DNA from: Micavibrio sp. UBA2020
GTDB taxonomy: Bacteria; Pseudomonadota; Alphaproteobacteria; Micavibrionales; UBA2020
DNA: 12,511 nucleotides
Reading direction: 5' to 3'
Assembly: GCA_002334985.1 (NCBI GenBank)
Contig: DDBY01000120.1
Location: forward strand, 11,908-24,418
The notes beneath the pieces are model-generated. The model was not told the origin of the DNA. It did no database searches and saw only the letters and a program-made list of their open reading frames with translations. Numbering within the stretch: position 1 is the first letter of the stretch; each line of letters starts with the position of its first letter. The position numbers and the translations under genes were made by a program. This document shows positions 1 to 7,090 of the stretch, in pieces.

Positions 1-948
1 CAGATGAGCGACATGTCCTTCACGTCCCGCGACCTTGGCCGCGCGTGCGAAATTTTCAACACCATGCTGAAAGACAAGGAATCGACCAGCATCCTGACCA
101 TCGCGGGCTCTACCTCCGCCGGCGGCTGCATGGACCTGTACGTTGACCTCGTCAAAAACAACATGGTGGACGTGATTGTCTCCACCGGTGCCTCGATCGT
201 CGATATGGACTTTTTTGAAGCCCTCGGCTTCAAACACTATCAGGCGCCTGAATCGGTGGATGACCGCGAACTGCGCGACCTCTACATCGACCGCATCTAT
301 GACACCTACATCGACGAAGAAAGCCTGCAAGCGGTTGACCACACGATTTTCGAAATCGCCCAAACGCTGGAGCGCCGCCCCTATTCTTCGCGCGAATTCA
401 TCTGGGAGATGGGCAAGTATCTGAGCAAACACGCGAAGAAGAAAAACTCGCTCGTGCAGACCTGCTATGAACACGGGGTGCCGATTTTCTGCCCCGCCTT
501 CACCGACAGCTCCGCCGGTTTCGGCCTTGTGCTGCATCAGGTGAAAAACCCGGGCAATTACATGTCTATCGATAGCGTTGCGGATTTCCGCGAACTGACG
601 GACATCAAAATCGCGGCTGGCGCCACGGGTCTTCTGATGGTTGGCGGCGGCGTGCCGAAGAACTTCACGCAGGATACCGTCGTTTGCGCAGAAATCCTCG
701 GCAAAGACGTCGAGATGCACAAATACGCCATCCAGCTGACCGTTGCCGACGTCCGCGACGGCGCCTGCTCTTCCTCCACGCTCAAAGAAGCATGCAGCTG
801 GGGCAAGGTTGACGTTGCGCTCGAACAGATGGTCTTCGCCGAAGCAGGCTCCGTCCTGCCGCTGCTGGCCTCTGACGCGTATCACCGCGGCCACTGGAAA
901 AAGCGTAAAGCCAAAAACTGGGCGAAACTCTTCGGCAAGAAGAAATAA
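1..948 (+). CDS. Deoxyhypusine synthase family protein (candidate bis-guanidino polyamine / homospermidine-type synthase), 5' partial
   Basis: Family: deoxyhypusine synthase (DHS) fold, an NAD-dependent enzyme that transfers an aminobutyl-type group through a lysine imine. Numbering from the ATG at position 4, GGGVPKNF (residues 214-221) holds the expected catalytic lysine K219. Other family-typical stretches are STGASIVDMDFFEALG (60-75), GVPIFCPAFTDSS (158-170), DVRDGACSSSTL (249-260) and CSWGK (264-268). The C-terminus is lysine-rich. Known DHS-like proteins have roughly 20-40 residues before the MSF-x-x-R-x-L segment seen here at residues 4-11, and the frame is open to base 1, so the true start probably lies left of the window. 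Bacteria lack eIF5A, so hypusine formation is unlikely. Some bacterial homologues make homospermidine-type products or condense agmatine into 1,9-bis(guanidino)-5-aza-nonane. The agmatinase-like gene at 1670 favours the latter, which is an inference. A terminator follows directly. Confidence 0.9.
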   Translation, partial: QMSDMSFTSRDLGRACEIFNTMLKDKESTSILTIAGSTSAGGCMDLYVDLVKNNMVDVIVSTGASIVDMDFFEALGFKHYQAPESVDDRELRDLYIDRIYDTYIDEESLQAVDHTIFEIAQTLERRPYSSREFIWEMGKYLSKHAKKKNSLVQTCYEHGVPIFCPAFTDSSAGFGLVLHQVKNPGNYMSIDSVADFRELTDIKIAAGATGLLMVGGGVPKNFTQDTVVCAEILGKDVEMHKYAIQLTVADVRDGACSSSTLKEACSWGKVDVALEQMVFAEAGSVLPLLASDAYHRGHWKKRKAKNWAKLFGKKK

Positions 949-965
949 GCCTGAAAACGAACAAG

Positions 966-999
966 GGGCGGCGACCGCAAGGCGCCGCCCTTTTTCTTT
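966..999 (+). terminator. Rho-independent terminator after the DHS-like gene
   Basis: An 8-bp perfect GC stem, GGGCGGCG (966-973) with CGCCGCCC (983-990), closes a 9-nt loop and is followed by TTTTTCTTT (991-999). It begins 17 bases after the stop codon at 948. It should separate the DHS-like transcript from the methyltransferase gene that begins at 1012, although some read-through is possible because I see no convincing promoter between the two. Confidence 0.85.
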
Positions 1000-1011
1000 A
1001 GGAATCCGCAG

Positions 1012-1647
1012 ATGACAAAAACGACCGAAACCGCCCCGCTTTACGACCGGATTGCCGACTGGTTCGACGCCCATCGCGGCCGCGACCTGCGCGAGGAGGG
1101 TTATCTGGCGCACGCGGACGAAGCGGCCAGCGTCACAGACGGCGAGAACGGAACGCTGCTTGACCTCGGCTGCGGCGCGGGCGAGCCGGTCGCCGCATGG
1201 TTCATCCAAAAAGGCTGGCGCGTCGCGGGCGTTGACCTTTCTTCGGCGCTTCTGGATAAAAGCCGCGCACGTTTTCCGGCGCAGGAATGGCTGCATGCCG
1301 ATATGCGCAGCATTGCCCTTAACCGCCAATTTGACGCCGTTTTGGCATGGGACAGTTTTTTTCACCTCACCGCCGACGACCAGCGCGGCATGTTCGGCGT
1401 TTTCGCCGCACATCTAAAGCCGCACGGGCGGCTTTTGTTCAATACCGGTACAGAAGCCGGTACGGCTTATGGCCAGATGGACGGGCATGACTTCCACCAC
1501 GCCAGTCTGGATGTCGCGGAATATAGAAGTCTGCTTGCAAAACACGGCTTTATGATTATGCTGTGCGACATTGCAAACCCGCATTGCGGCGGGCGCACCG
1601 TCTGGCTGGCTGAATACGCGCCCGGCACCGCCGCACAGCAGATTTAA
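1012..1647 (+). CDS. Class I SAM-dependent methyltransferase
   Basis: A 211-residue Rossmann-fold methyltransferase. Motif I is LLDLGCGAGEP (49-59). The acidic residue ending strand 2 is D75 in VAGVDLS (71-77), HADM (95-98) fits motif III, FDAVLAWDSFFHL (107-119) fits motif IV, and LKPHGRLLFNTG (135-146) is the usual strand-5 region. It is probably cytosolic and lacks a visible substrate-recognition domain, so the methyl acceptor cannot be read from the sequence. AGGA at 1000-1003 sits 8 bases before the ATG and overlaps the tail of the preceding terminator. The next gene starts 22 bases after the stop, which suggests cotranscription with the ureohydrolase. It resembles the small methyltransferases that act on metabolites (UbiE/Tehb-like group). 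A role on a polyamine or guanidino compound would be guesswork from position only. Confidence 0.88.
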   Translation: MTKTTETAPLYDRIADWFDAHRGRDLREEGYLAHADEAASVTDGENGTLLDLGCGAGEPVAAWFIQKGWRVAGVDLSSALLDKSRARFPAQEWLHADMRSIALNRQFDAVLAWDSFFHLTADDQRGMFGVFAAHLKPHGRLLFNTGTEAGTAYGQMDGHDFHHASLDVAEYRSLLAKHGFMIMLCDIANPHCGGRTVWLAEYAPGTAAQQI

Positions 1648-1656
1648 ATCACACGC

Positions 1657-1662
1657 AAAGGA
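1657..1662 (+). promoter_or_regulatory. Ribosome binding site fixing the ureohydrolase start
   Basis: AAAGGA lies 7 bases before the ATG at 1670. The same frame stays open back to 1571 inside the methyltransferase gene, so this site and the lack of family similarity in the upstream residues decide the start. Confidence 0.7.
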
Positions 1663-1669
1663 TACGAAC

Positions 1670-2584
1670 ATGCAATTCCTCTCCTCCGCCAAGGGCTTCC
1701 TGGGTCTTCAGAAAAAAGATGCCGCCGCGCCCAAAGACGCAAAGGCTGTCATTATCCCCTTCGGCCTTGAAAGCTCCGTCTCCTACGGCGGCGGCACGGC
1801 CAAGGGCCCGCAGGCCATGATTGACGCCAGCCATCAGGTGGAGCTGTTCGACGATGAATTCTGGTGCGAACCCTTCCGCCGCTATGGCGTTGTCACCATG
1901 AACCCGCCGCGCATTGCAAAAGGTCAGGTCAAGGCGCTCGCGCAGCTCGAGGGCATGGTCGAAGATACGCTGAAGGCCGGCAAATTCCCCTTCGTTTTCG
2001 GCGGCGAACACGCGCTGACGGCAGGCTCTATCCGCCCCTTCGCCAAACGCTACAAAGACCTCGTCGTTTTGCAAATCGACGCCCACGCCGACCTGCGCGA
2101 CGGGTATGATGGCGAACATTATTCCCACGCCGCCGCGATGCGCCGCGTTCTGGATAACCCGAATGTCAAGCTGGTGTCTTTCGGCATCCGCAATATCTCG
2201 CAGGAAGAAATCCCCTTCCTCGAGAAAAACGGCAAGCGCGTCAAAATCTACTGGGCGCGCGAAAAAGCGCAGTGGGACATGAAAGAAATCGTGAAACACT
2301 TCAAAGGCAAGCCGGTTTACGTCACCTTTGACATCGACGGTTTTGATTCAAGCCTTATCCCCGCCACCGGCACGCCGGAGCCGGGCGGGCTGTTCTGGGA
2401 CGAAGCGATGACCATCCTGCGCGAAGTCGCCAAGGTCGGCCACATCGTCGGTGCGGACGTGAACGAGCTGGCGCCCAAGCCGAATATGCATGGCTGCGAT
2501 TTCCTTGCGGCCAAGCTGGCTTATAAAATTCTCAGCTTCGCCTTCCTTATCAGCCACCGCAACAAGCTGAAAAAATCCGCCTGA
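1670..2584 (+). CDS. speB: Agmatinase/arginase-family ureohydrolase (agmatinase-like)
   Basis: A 304-residue binuclear-manganese ureohydrolase that hydrolyses a guanidino group to an amine plus urea. All metal-site motifs are present: GGEH (111-114, H114), DAHAD (137-141, with D137, H139 and D141), DID in FDIDGFDSS (220-228), and E266 in DVNELAP (263-269). The TPEPGG segment (235-240) following the DID motif is typical of agmatinases, and the length fits that group. The gene lies 22 bases after the methyltransferase stop and 24 bases before the Hsp70-like gene, in one apparent operon. Known relatives act on agmatine, guanidinobutyrate, arginine or formiminoglutamate. With a DHS-like enzyme next door, agmatine or a bis-guanidino polyamine is the most likely substrate (inference). 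The gene symbol is given for the family; substrate identity is not proven. Confidence 0.88.
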   Translation: MQFLSSAKGFLGLQKKDAAAPKDAKAVIIPFGLESSVSYGGGTAKGPQAMIDASHQVELFDDEFWCEPFRRYGVVTMNPPRIAKGQVKALAQLEGMVEDTLKAGKFPFVFGGEHALTAGSIRPFAKRYKDLVVLQIDAHADLRDGYDGEHYSHAAAMRRVLDNPNVKLVSFGIRNISQEEIPFLEKNGKRVKIYWAREKAQWDMKEIVKHFKGKPVYVTFDIDGFDSSLIPATGTPEPGGLFWDEAMTILREVAKVGHIVGADVNELAPKPNMHGCDFLAAKLAYKILSFAFLISHRNKLKKSA

Positions 2585-2608
2585 TAGAAACAGACGGAGG
2601 ATTTTAGC

Positions 2609-3871
2609 ATGCGCGCCTGCGGGATGGATTTCGGCACGTCGAATTCGGCGGTGTCGCTGCCCGTATCTGCGGGCGGTGTGACGCTGGCCGCGTGCGAAGA
2701 TAACCACGGCACACTGCCGACGGCGTTATTCTACCCCGCCACAGCCGCCGCAAACACTCCGCCCCTTGTCGGGCGGCAGGCGCAAAAGCTGTTTTTCGAA
2801 GGCGAAGAAGGCCGCTTTATGCGCAGCCTCAAACGCCTTCTGGGTACATCACTTATGACCCAAAACACTGTGGTCAACGGCAAGCCGCGCGGGTTTGACC
2901 GCATCATCGGCGATTTTATGCAGCATCTGAAATCCAAGGCCGAAACAGCCGCGGGCAGCACGCTGGATGCCGTGGTTATTGGCCGCCCCGTCCATTTCGT
3001 CGATGGCGACAGCGCAGGCGACAGTGCGGCAGAGCGCCAACTGGCCGCGATTGCCAAAGGTTGCGGATTTAAAGAGTGCACGTTTGAATTCGAGCCCATC
3101 GCCGCCGCCTTCGCGCATGAACGGCGCGTGGAGGAAGAAAAACTCGCCCTTGTTATCGACATCGGGGGCGGCACGTCGGATTTTACCGTGATTAAAATCT
3201 GTGCAGATTACAGCCGCAAGAAAGAGCGCCGCGAAGATATCCTCGCCAGCCACGGCATCCGCACGGGCGGCAATGATTTCGACAAGCAGCTCAGTCTTGC
3301 CGCCTTTATGCCGCTTCTGGGCTACCGCGGCAGCTATGGCGACAAAAACCTTGCCGTACCGCTGGCACCCTTTCACGACATGTCGGAGTGGTCGAAAATA
3401 AATTTTCTCTATACCCCGCATATGCGGCGGGAGATTGCGGACATTCTGAAAGCATCCCACGCGCCCGAAAAACTCGCGCGTTTCGCCGCTATTCTGGAGC
3501 ATGAAACCGGCCACAAGCTTCTGGGCACGGTCGAAGACACCAAAATCGCCCTGACCGCTGCGGCACAAACGGAAGCCCCGCTGGATTTTATCGAACGCGG
3601 GCTTTGCGCCCCCGTCAGCCGCGGCGATTTCAACCGCGCGATTGGGGCGGATATGGATGATATTCTGAATTGCATGAGCGCCTGCCTTGCCGATGCGCAA
3701 ATCGGCGCGGGGGATATCGACATTGTTATCCTGACGGGCGGCCCCACAGAAACGCCGCTGTTGCAGGAAGCCGTACGGGCGCATTTTCCCGCCGCGCAAA
3801 TATCCGAAGACGAGCGCATGGCCAGCGTCGCCATCGGCCTCGGCCACGCCGCCGCACGGCGCTTTTTGTAA
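2609..3871 (+). CDS. yegD: Hsp70-family ATPase, YegD-like
   Basis: A 420-residue actin-fold ATPase matching the Hsp70 nucleotide-binding domain. Phosphate-1 is MDFGTSNSAV (6-15), connect-1 is FEPIAAA (161-167), phosphate-2 is LVIDIGGGTSDF (181-192), GGNDFD (220-225) matches the GG-D-D motif of Hsp70s, and LTGGPTETPLLQ (375-386) is the adenosine motif. The protein ends about 30 residues after that motif, so the usual substrate-binding beta domain and helical lid are missing, as in E. coli YegD (450 residues). It is presumably cytosolic. GGAGG at 2596-2600, 8 bases before the ATG, is a strong ribosome binding site. It follows the ureohydrolase by 24 bases and is the last gene of the plus-strand run. 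Physiological clients of YegD-like proteins are not established. Confidence 0.85.
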   Translation: MRACGMDFGTSNSAVSLPVSAGGVTLAACEDNHGTLPTALFYPATAAANTPPLVGRQAQKLFFEGEEGRFMRSLKRLLGTSLMTQNTVVNGKPRGFDRIIGDFMQHLKSKAETAAGSTLDAVVIGRPVHFVDGDSAGDSAAERQLAAIAKGCGFKECTFEFEPIAAAFAHERRVEEEKLALVIDIGGGTSDFTVIKICADYSRKKERREDILASHGIRTGGNDFDKQLSLAAFMPLLGYRGSYGDKNLAVPLAPFHDMSEWSKINFLYTPHMRREIADILKASHAPEKLARFAAILEHETGHKLLGTVEDTKIALTAAAQTEAPLDFIERGLCAPVSRGDFNRAIGADMDDILNCMSACLADAQIGAGDIDIVILTGGPTETPLLQEAVRAHFPAAQISEDERMASVAIGLGHAAARRFL

Positions 3872-3883
3872 AGCCGCCCGCGC

Positions 3884-3903
3884 GCAGTCTTTATAAAAGC
3901 TGC
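3884..3903. terminator. Weak stem-loop between convergent genes
   Basis: GCAG-T-CTTT pairs with AAAG-CTGC around a 3-base ATA loop, with one bulged T. It sits in the 33-base gap between the stops of the YegD-like gene (3871) and the minus-strand DUF486 gene (3905). No clean T-run follows on either strand, so it is only a possible bidirectional terminator. Confidence 0.25.
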
Positions 3904-3904
3904 A

Positions 3905-4246
3905 TCACCATTTTTTAAAAATAAAAAACGCTGCCAGCACAAGAAACACGAAGCCGATAGCGTGGTTCCAGCGCAAAGGCTCGTTCAGATACCAGACCGA
4001 AAACCCCGCAAAAACCACCAGCGTGATGATTTCCTGCATAGTTTTCAGCTGCGCGGCATTGAATACGCTATGGCCTATACGGTTGGCTGGCACTTGCAGG
4101 CAATATTCAAAAAACGCGATGCCCCAGCTGATAAGAATAACCAGCCACAGCGCTGTGCTTTTGTGTTTGAGATGCCCGTACCAGGCAAAAGTCATGAAAA
4201 TGTTGGAAGCGAGGAGCAGAAGAATAGTCTGGGCCGCGATGGGCAT
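3905..4246 (-). CDS. DUF486 / DMT-superfamily small membrane protein
   Basis: A 113-residue hydrophobic protein with four probable transmembrane helices (about 5-22, 31-51, 71-87 and 95-110). The signature around residues 46-57 (FFEYCLQVPANR) and the stretch KTMQEIIT (68-75) match the DUF486 family, a small relative of drug/metabolite transporters. The length is normal for that family. It probably sits in the inner membrane; substrates are unknown for the family. The start has only a weak AGG (4253-4255, 6 bases before the ATG). It lies downstream of the MATE gene on the same strand, 77 bases away, but a likely promoter in that gap suggests it can also be transcribed alone. It is convergent with the YegD-like gene. 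Confidence 0.85.
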   Translation of the reverse strand: MPIAAQTILLLLASNIFMTFAWYGHLKHKSTALWLVILISWGIAFFEYCLQVPANRIGHSVFNAAQLKTMQEIITLVVFAGFSVWYLNEPLRWNHAIGFVFLVLAAFFIFKKW

Positions 4247-4278
4247 GATGCACCTGCAAAAAGGAGGACACAGGCGGA

Positions 4279-4309
4279 ATCATAAATCGACGCCCCCTCC
4301 CCCTGTCAA
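4279..4309 (-). promoter_or_regulatory. Likely sigma70 promoter for the DUF486 gene
   Basis: On the minus strand a perfect -35 TTGACA (4309-4304) is followed after 19 bases by TATGAT (4284-4279). A 17-base spacing to TTTATG is the alternative. The spacer is very G-rich. Transcription would begin near 4272, leaving a leader of about 26 bases before the ATG. Confidence 0.5.
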
Positions 4310-4323
4310 GCGGTATCAGGCGC

Positions 4324-5652
4324 CTAGCCGAGCGCGCGGCGGTTCCAGACCACGGCCAGCACGCCGACGGCCAGATTGGTGATGACCAGCGCCAGCAAGA
4401 TGCCCGCAAAGCCCATGTGCTGCTGGAAATACCATGCCAGCGGCACATAAAAAACTATCGCCTTGAGCAAGATAAGCGTGGTCGCGCGGAACGGACGGCC
4501 GATGGCGTTCAGCATGGCGTTATAAACAATCATGACGCCAAGCGCGATATAGGTCACAGGCACCCAGTGCAGGTATTTGGCGGTATAGCCGATGACGTTT
4601 TCGTTTTTGTCGAAAAATTCGGGTATCTGATAAGCAAAAATCCACAGCACGCCCGATATAAACACGCCCCAGCACAGCGCGTATTTCACACCCGCGCGCA
4701 CGGCTTCGTAAATGCGGCCATAGTTGCCCGCGCCGAAATTCTGGCCTGCAAAAATCGACAGACCTGCACCGATGGAGTAAAAAACCAGCGTCGAGATGCT
4801 TTCAATCCGCGTGGCAACGCCAAGCGCGGCAACTGCTTCTTTGCCAAAGCCCGCGGCCATACCCGTGATGATAGCGGCGGAAATGGGGGATATCTGGTTG
4901 CTTATCATGCTGGGGAGGGCGACGTGCATGATGCGTTTCCATGACGCCGTGATGTCTTTGTGCCAGATAGGGCCGACCAATATTTGTTTGCGGAATATCA
5001 GGAACCACATCGAAATGACCGCCATAACATAGGCGGAGGTCACCATCGTTACCGCCGCGCCTGCCAGCCCCATTTGCGGGAAAGGCCCCCAACCGAAAAT
5101 GAAAAACGGGTCGATAATCGCGTTCATCACCGACATCGAAATCATCATGGCGGAGGGGAAACGCGTATCGCCTGTCGCGCGCACGCAGGCATTGCCAATC
5201 ATCATCATGCCCAGAAACGGCAAGCCGCAATACCAGATAGCCATGTATTTCCAAATCAGCGGCATCAGCGCATCGCCCGCGCCCAGCAGACGGAAAATGG
5301 GAATAATCAGTGCAAAGCCCGCCACCGCGGCCGCCGTAATCACGACGGCGCCCAGCGTCAGCGCATCAGTCGCCATGCGGCGGAATTTTTCGATATCCCC
5401 CTCCCCGTACACACGCGCAAGCGCGGCAGAGGTACCGACGTTGAGCCCGAAAATTACGCCCATATAAAGCATGACGATAGGAATACAAAAACCAAGCGCC
5501 GCCAGATAACGCGTGCCCAGCTGGGAAATAAACCATGTATCAATCAGGCTGAAGCTGTTGAGCGCCAGCATCCCGAGCGCAAGCGGAAAGGCGAGCCGCC
5601 GCAGGTGCGGCTGCACATCGCCTTCCAGCAAAGTCTTGCGGTGGGGGCTCAT
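4324..5652 (-). CDS. MATE family multidrug/toxin efflux transporter
   Basis: A 442-residue polytopic protein whose length and twelve-helix hydrophobicity pattern fit MATE transporters, with two homologous MatE halves (about 15-175 and 235-400). The N-terminal TM1 segment has SFSLIDTWFISQLG (33-46), in which D38 is at the place of the conserved cation-coupling aspartate. In the second half, GFGKEAVAALGVATRIE is the family-typical loop and helix. It would export cationic or aromatic compounds in exchange for sodium or protons across the inner membrane. A ribosome binding site, AAGGAG, overlaps the stop codon of the upstream FMN reductase gene but lies about 14 bases from the ATG, a long spacing; no better start is visible. 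The 19-base gap supports an operon with the reductase and pirin genes. Substrate unknown. Confidence 0.92.
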   Translation of the reverse strand: MSPHRKTLLEGDVQPHLRRLAFPLALGMLALNSFSLIDTWFISQLGTRYLAALGFCIPIVMLYMGVIFGLNVGTSAALARVYGEGDIEKFRRMATDALTLGAVVITAAAVAGFALIIPIFRLLGAGDALMPLIWKYMAIWYCGLPFLGMMMIGNACVRATGDTRFPSAMMISMSVMNAIIDPFFIFGWGPFPQMGLAGAAVTMVTSAYVMAVISMWFLIFRKQILVGPIWHKDITASWKRIMHVALPSMISNQISPISAAIITGMAAGFGKEAVAALGVATRIESISTLVFYSIGAGLSIFAGQNFGAGNYGRIYEAVRAGVKYALCWGVFISGVLWIFAYQIPEFFDKNENVIGYTAKYLHWVPVTYIALGVMIVYNAMLNAIGRPFRATTLILLKAIVFYVPLAWYFQQHMGFAGILLALVITNLAVGVLAVVWNRRALG

Positions 5653-5671
5653 GGTTGGGGACGCGCTCTCC

Positions 5672-6253
5672 TTACGCCTTCAATTTTTTGAGCGTGGAGA
5701 CGAGCGTGCCGGCAACGGCGGCAACACCCGCCGCGGTTTTTTCATCCTTCAGCGTGCCGTCATCATTAAAAGCCGTCATGGCCTGCCCGACGCCCTGCAT
5801 CTGCGCCTGCACGGTAATGCCGAGGTTTTGCAAAAGCTCGCGCAGCGCGAAAAGCCCGCGCAAACCGCCGAGCGCCCCCGGCGATGCCGCCAGAATGGCC
5901 GCATATTTGCCTGCGAATACCGATGCCTGCGGTTCATCCTTGTTCGCGCGCGATGCCCAGTCGATGGCGTTTTTCAAAAGCGCGGAATAGCTGCTGTTAT
6001 GCTCGGGCGAGGCCACCAGAAAACCGTCGCTTTCACGCAGAATTTTTTTGAAAGCCAAAGCGCCCGCCGGAAGACCGGATGCCGCTTCGAGGTCGCCATC
6101 GTAAATCGGCATATCCAGCGCACGCAAATCAACAACGGTGACTTCCGCCCCCGCCGCACGGGCGGCAGCGGCAGCTTGTTCCAGCAAGCGCGCATTGAGC
6201 GAGCCTGCACGGGAGGAGCCGGAGAAGGCGGCGATTTTAACAGGTGCGGACAT
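5672..6253 (-). CDS. NAD(P)H-dependent FMN reductase (flavodoxin-like oxidoreductase)
   Basis: A 193-residue flavodoxin-fold protein. GSSRAGSLN (12-20) is the FMN-phosphate loop, ASPEHNSSYSALLKNAIDW (81-99) matches the family's P-E-[YH]-N-x-S segment that contacts the flavin ring, and SPGALGGLRG (124-133) is the second flavin/NAD(P)H loop. Relatives are chromate, quinone and azo-dye reductases that transfer electrons from NADPH to quinones, metals or free flavin; they are cytosolic. AAAGGAA lies just upstream of the ATG. It follows the pirin gene by 30 bases and precedes the MATE gene by 19, so the three are very likely one operon. The natural substrate cannot be chosen from sequence. Confidence 0.9.
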   Translation of the reverse strand: MSAPVKIAAFSGSSRAGSLNARLLEQAAAAARAAGAEVTVVDLRALDMPIYDGDLEAASGLPAGALAFKKILRESDGFLVASPEHNSSYSALLKNAIDWASRANKDEPQASVFAGKYAAILAASPGALGGLRGLFALRELLQNLGITVQAQMQGVGQAMTAFNDDGTLKDEKTAAGVAAVAGTLVSTLKKLKA

Positions 6254-6283
6254 TTTTATTCCTTTTCGTTTAACAGGTGTGAA

Positions 6284-7015
6284 TTAAAGCGGCAAATCGA
6301 ACAGCAGAACTTCGGCGTCTTCACCGGCATGCAATGTGATGCTGCCGGCGGTATTTTCAAGCCCGATGCCGTCGCCCGCGCGCAGGACAACATCAACGCC
6401 CGCGCCCGCCAGTGTGGCATGGCCGCGTGCGGCCTGCAGCCAGTATTTGCGGCCGGCCAGCGCATCAAAAGACACGGCCGCGCCGGCATCCAGACGTACG
6501 GCTTTCATCACCGCATCCTGACGGATATCCAGCGTGCCGTCCGCCCCGTCCGCCGTCACCAGCGTTTGCCAGTGATTGTGGAATCCTTCGGGATTGAACG
6601 ACGTTTGCTGATAGCGCGCATCGCCACCGCGCGATTGCGGCAGTATCCAGATTTGCAGCAAATGCACCCCTTCGCTGTCGGACGGATTGAATTCGCTGTG
6701 GTGGATACCGCTGCCCGCGCTCATGGCCTGCACGTCACCCGGACGGATGACGTCGCCGTTGCCCAGACTGTCACGGTGCTGCAATGCACCCGACAGGACA
6801 TAGGTGATGATTTCCATGTGCGCATGGCCGTGCATGGGGAAGCCCGCGCCCGGCGCGACGATGTCTTCGTTAATCACGCGCAGGGGGCCAAAACCCATGT
6901 GGGCGGGGTCGTAGTATTCGCCAAAAGAAAAGCTATGGCGGCTATGCAGCCAGTCAATTTCCGTAAGGCCGCGCGCCTGAGAGGGGCGGTAATGAACGGA
7001 TGGGGTGGCGGTCAT
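6284..7015 (-). CDS. Pirin family protein (YhhW-like bicupin)
   Basis: A 243-residue two-cupin protein of the pirin/YhhW group. The N-terminal cupin keeps the full metal site: H62 and H64 in MHGHAHMEI (61-69), H106 and E108 in GSGIHHSEF (101-109), with spacing equal to that of E. coli YhhW. QIWILPQ (121-127) is also typical. The C-terminal cupin (about 145-243) has no metal-binding histidines, as usual for the family. YhhW can oxidise quercetin in vitro, but physiological substrates of bacterial pirins are uncertain. AGGAGG a few bases before the ATG is a strong ribosome binding site. It is the first gene of the minus-strand operon and diverges from the lysR gene, a common arrangement for pirins controlled by the neighbouring regulator. 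Confidence 0.92.
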   Translation of the reverse strand: MTATPSVHYRPSQARGLTEIDWLHSRHSFSFGEYYDPAHMGFGPLRVINEDIVAPGAGFPMHGHAHMEIITYVLSGALQHRDSLGNGDVIRPGDVQAMSAGSGIHHSEFNPSDSEGVHLLQIWILPQSRGGDARYQQTSFNPEGFHNHWQTLVTADGADGTLDIRQDAVMKAVRLDAGAAVSFDALAGRKYWLQAARGHATLAGAGVDVVLRAGDGIGLENTAGSITLHAGEDAEVLLFDLPL

Positions 7016-7068
7016 GGTATCCTCCTCTGTTCAGCTTGTTGGATTTAGCTATTTGAACGTCTGATTTG

Positions 7069-7077
7069 AAGATAACA
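7069..7077 (-). promoter_or_regulatory. Possible extended -10 promoter of the pirin operon
   Basis: On the minus strand TGTTATCTT reads as an extended -10 (TGn followed by TATCTT). No good -35 is visible at the usual distance, which is consistent with a promoter needing an activator. Initiation near 7062 would leave a leader of about 46 bases before the pirin ATG. Confidence 0.35.
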
Positions 7078-7090
7078 TTTTCTTAAAATT

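Noticed and set aside
1443..1465. Repeated CCGGTAC within the methyltransferase gene
   Set aside because: It encodes the TGTEAGT segment of the protein; the repeat follows from the codons and lies inside a gene.
1571..1669. Extended start of the ureohydrolase at 1571
   Set aside because: It would overlap the methyltransferase by 77 bases and add residues foreign to the family; the ATG at 1670 has a good ribosome binding site.
2849..3847. A 332-codon open frame on the minus strand
   Set aside because: It is antisense to the YegD-like gene, whose ATPase motifs are complete; no ribosome binding site or family resemblance supports it.
4260..4267. Perfect AAAGGAGG on the plus strand
   Set aside because: No start codon follows at a usable distance on that strand and no plus-strand gene lies there; chance match.
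5513..7048. A 511-codon open frame on the plus strand
   Set aside because: It lies antisense to the end of the MATE gene region, the FMN reductase and the pirin gene, all with clear family motifs, and its translation has no recognisable domain. It is a by-product of GC-rich codon bias.
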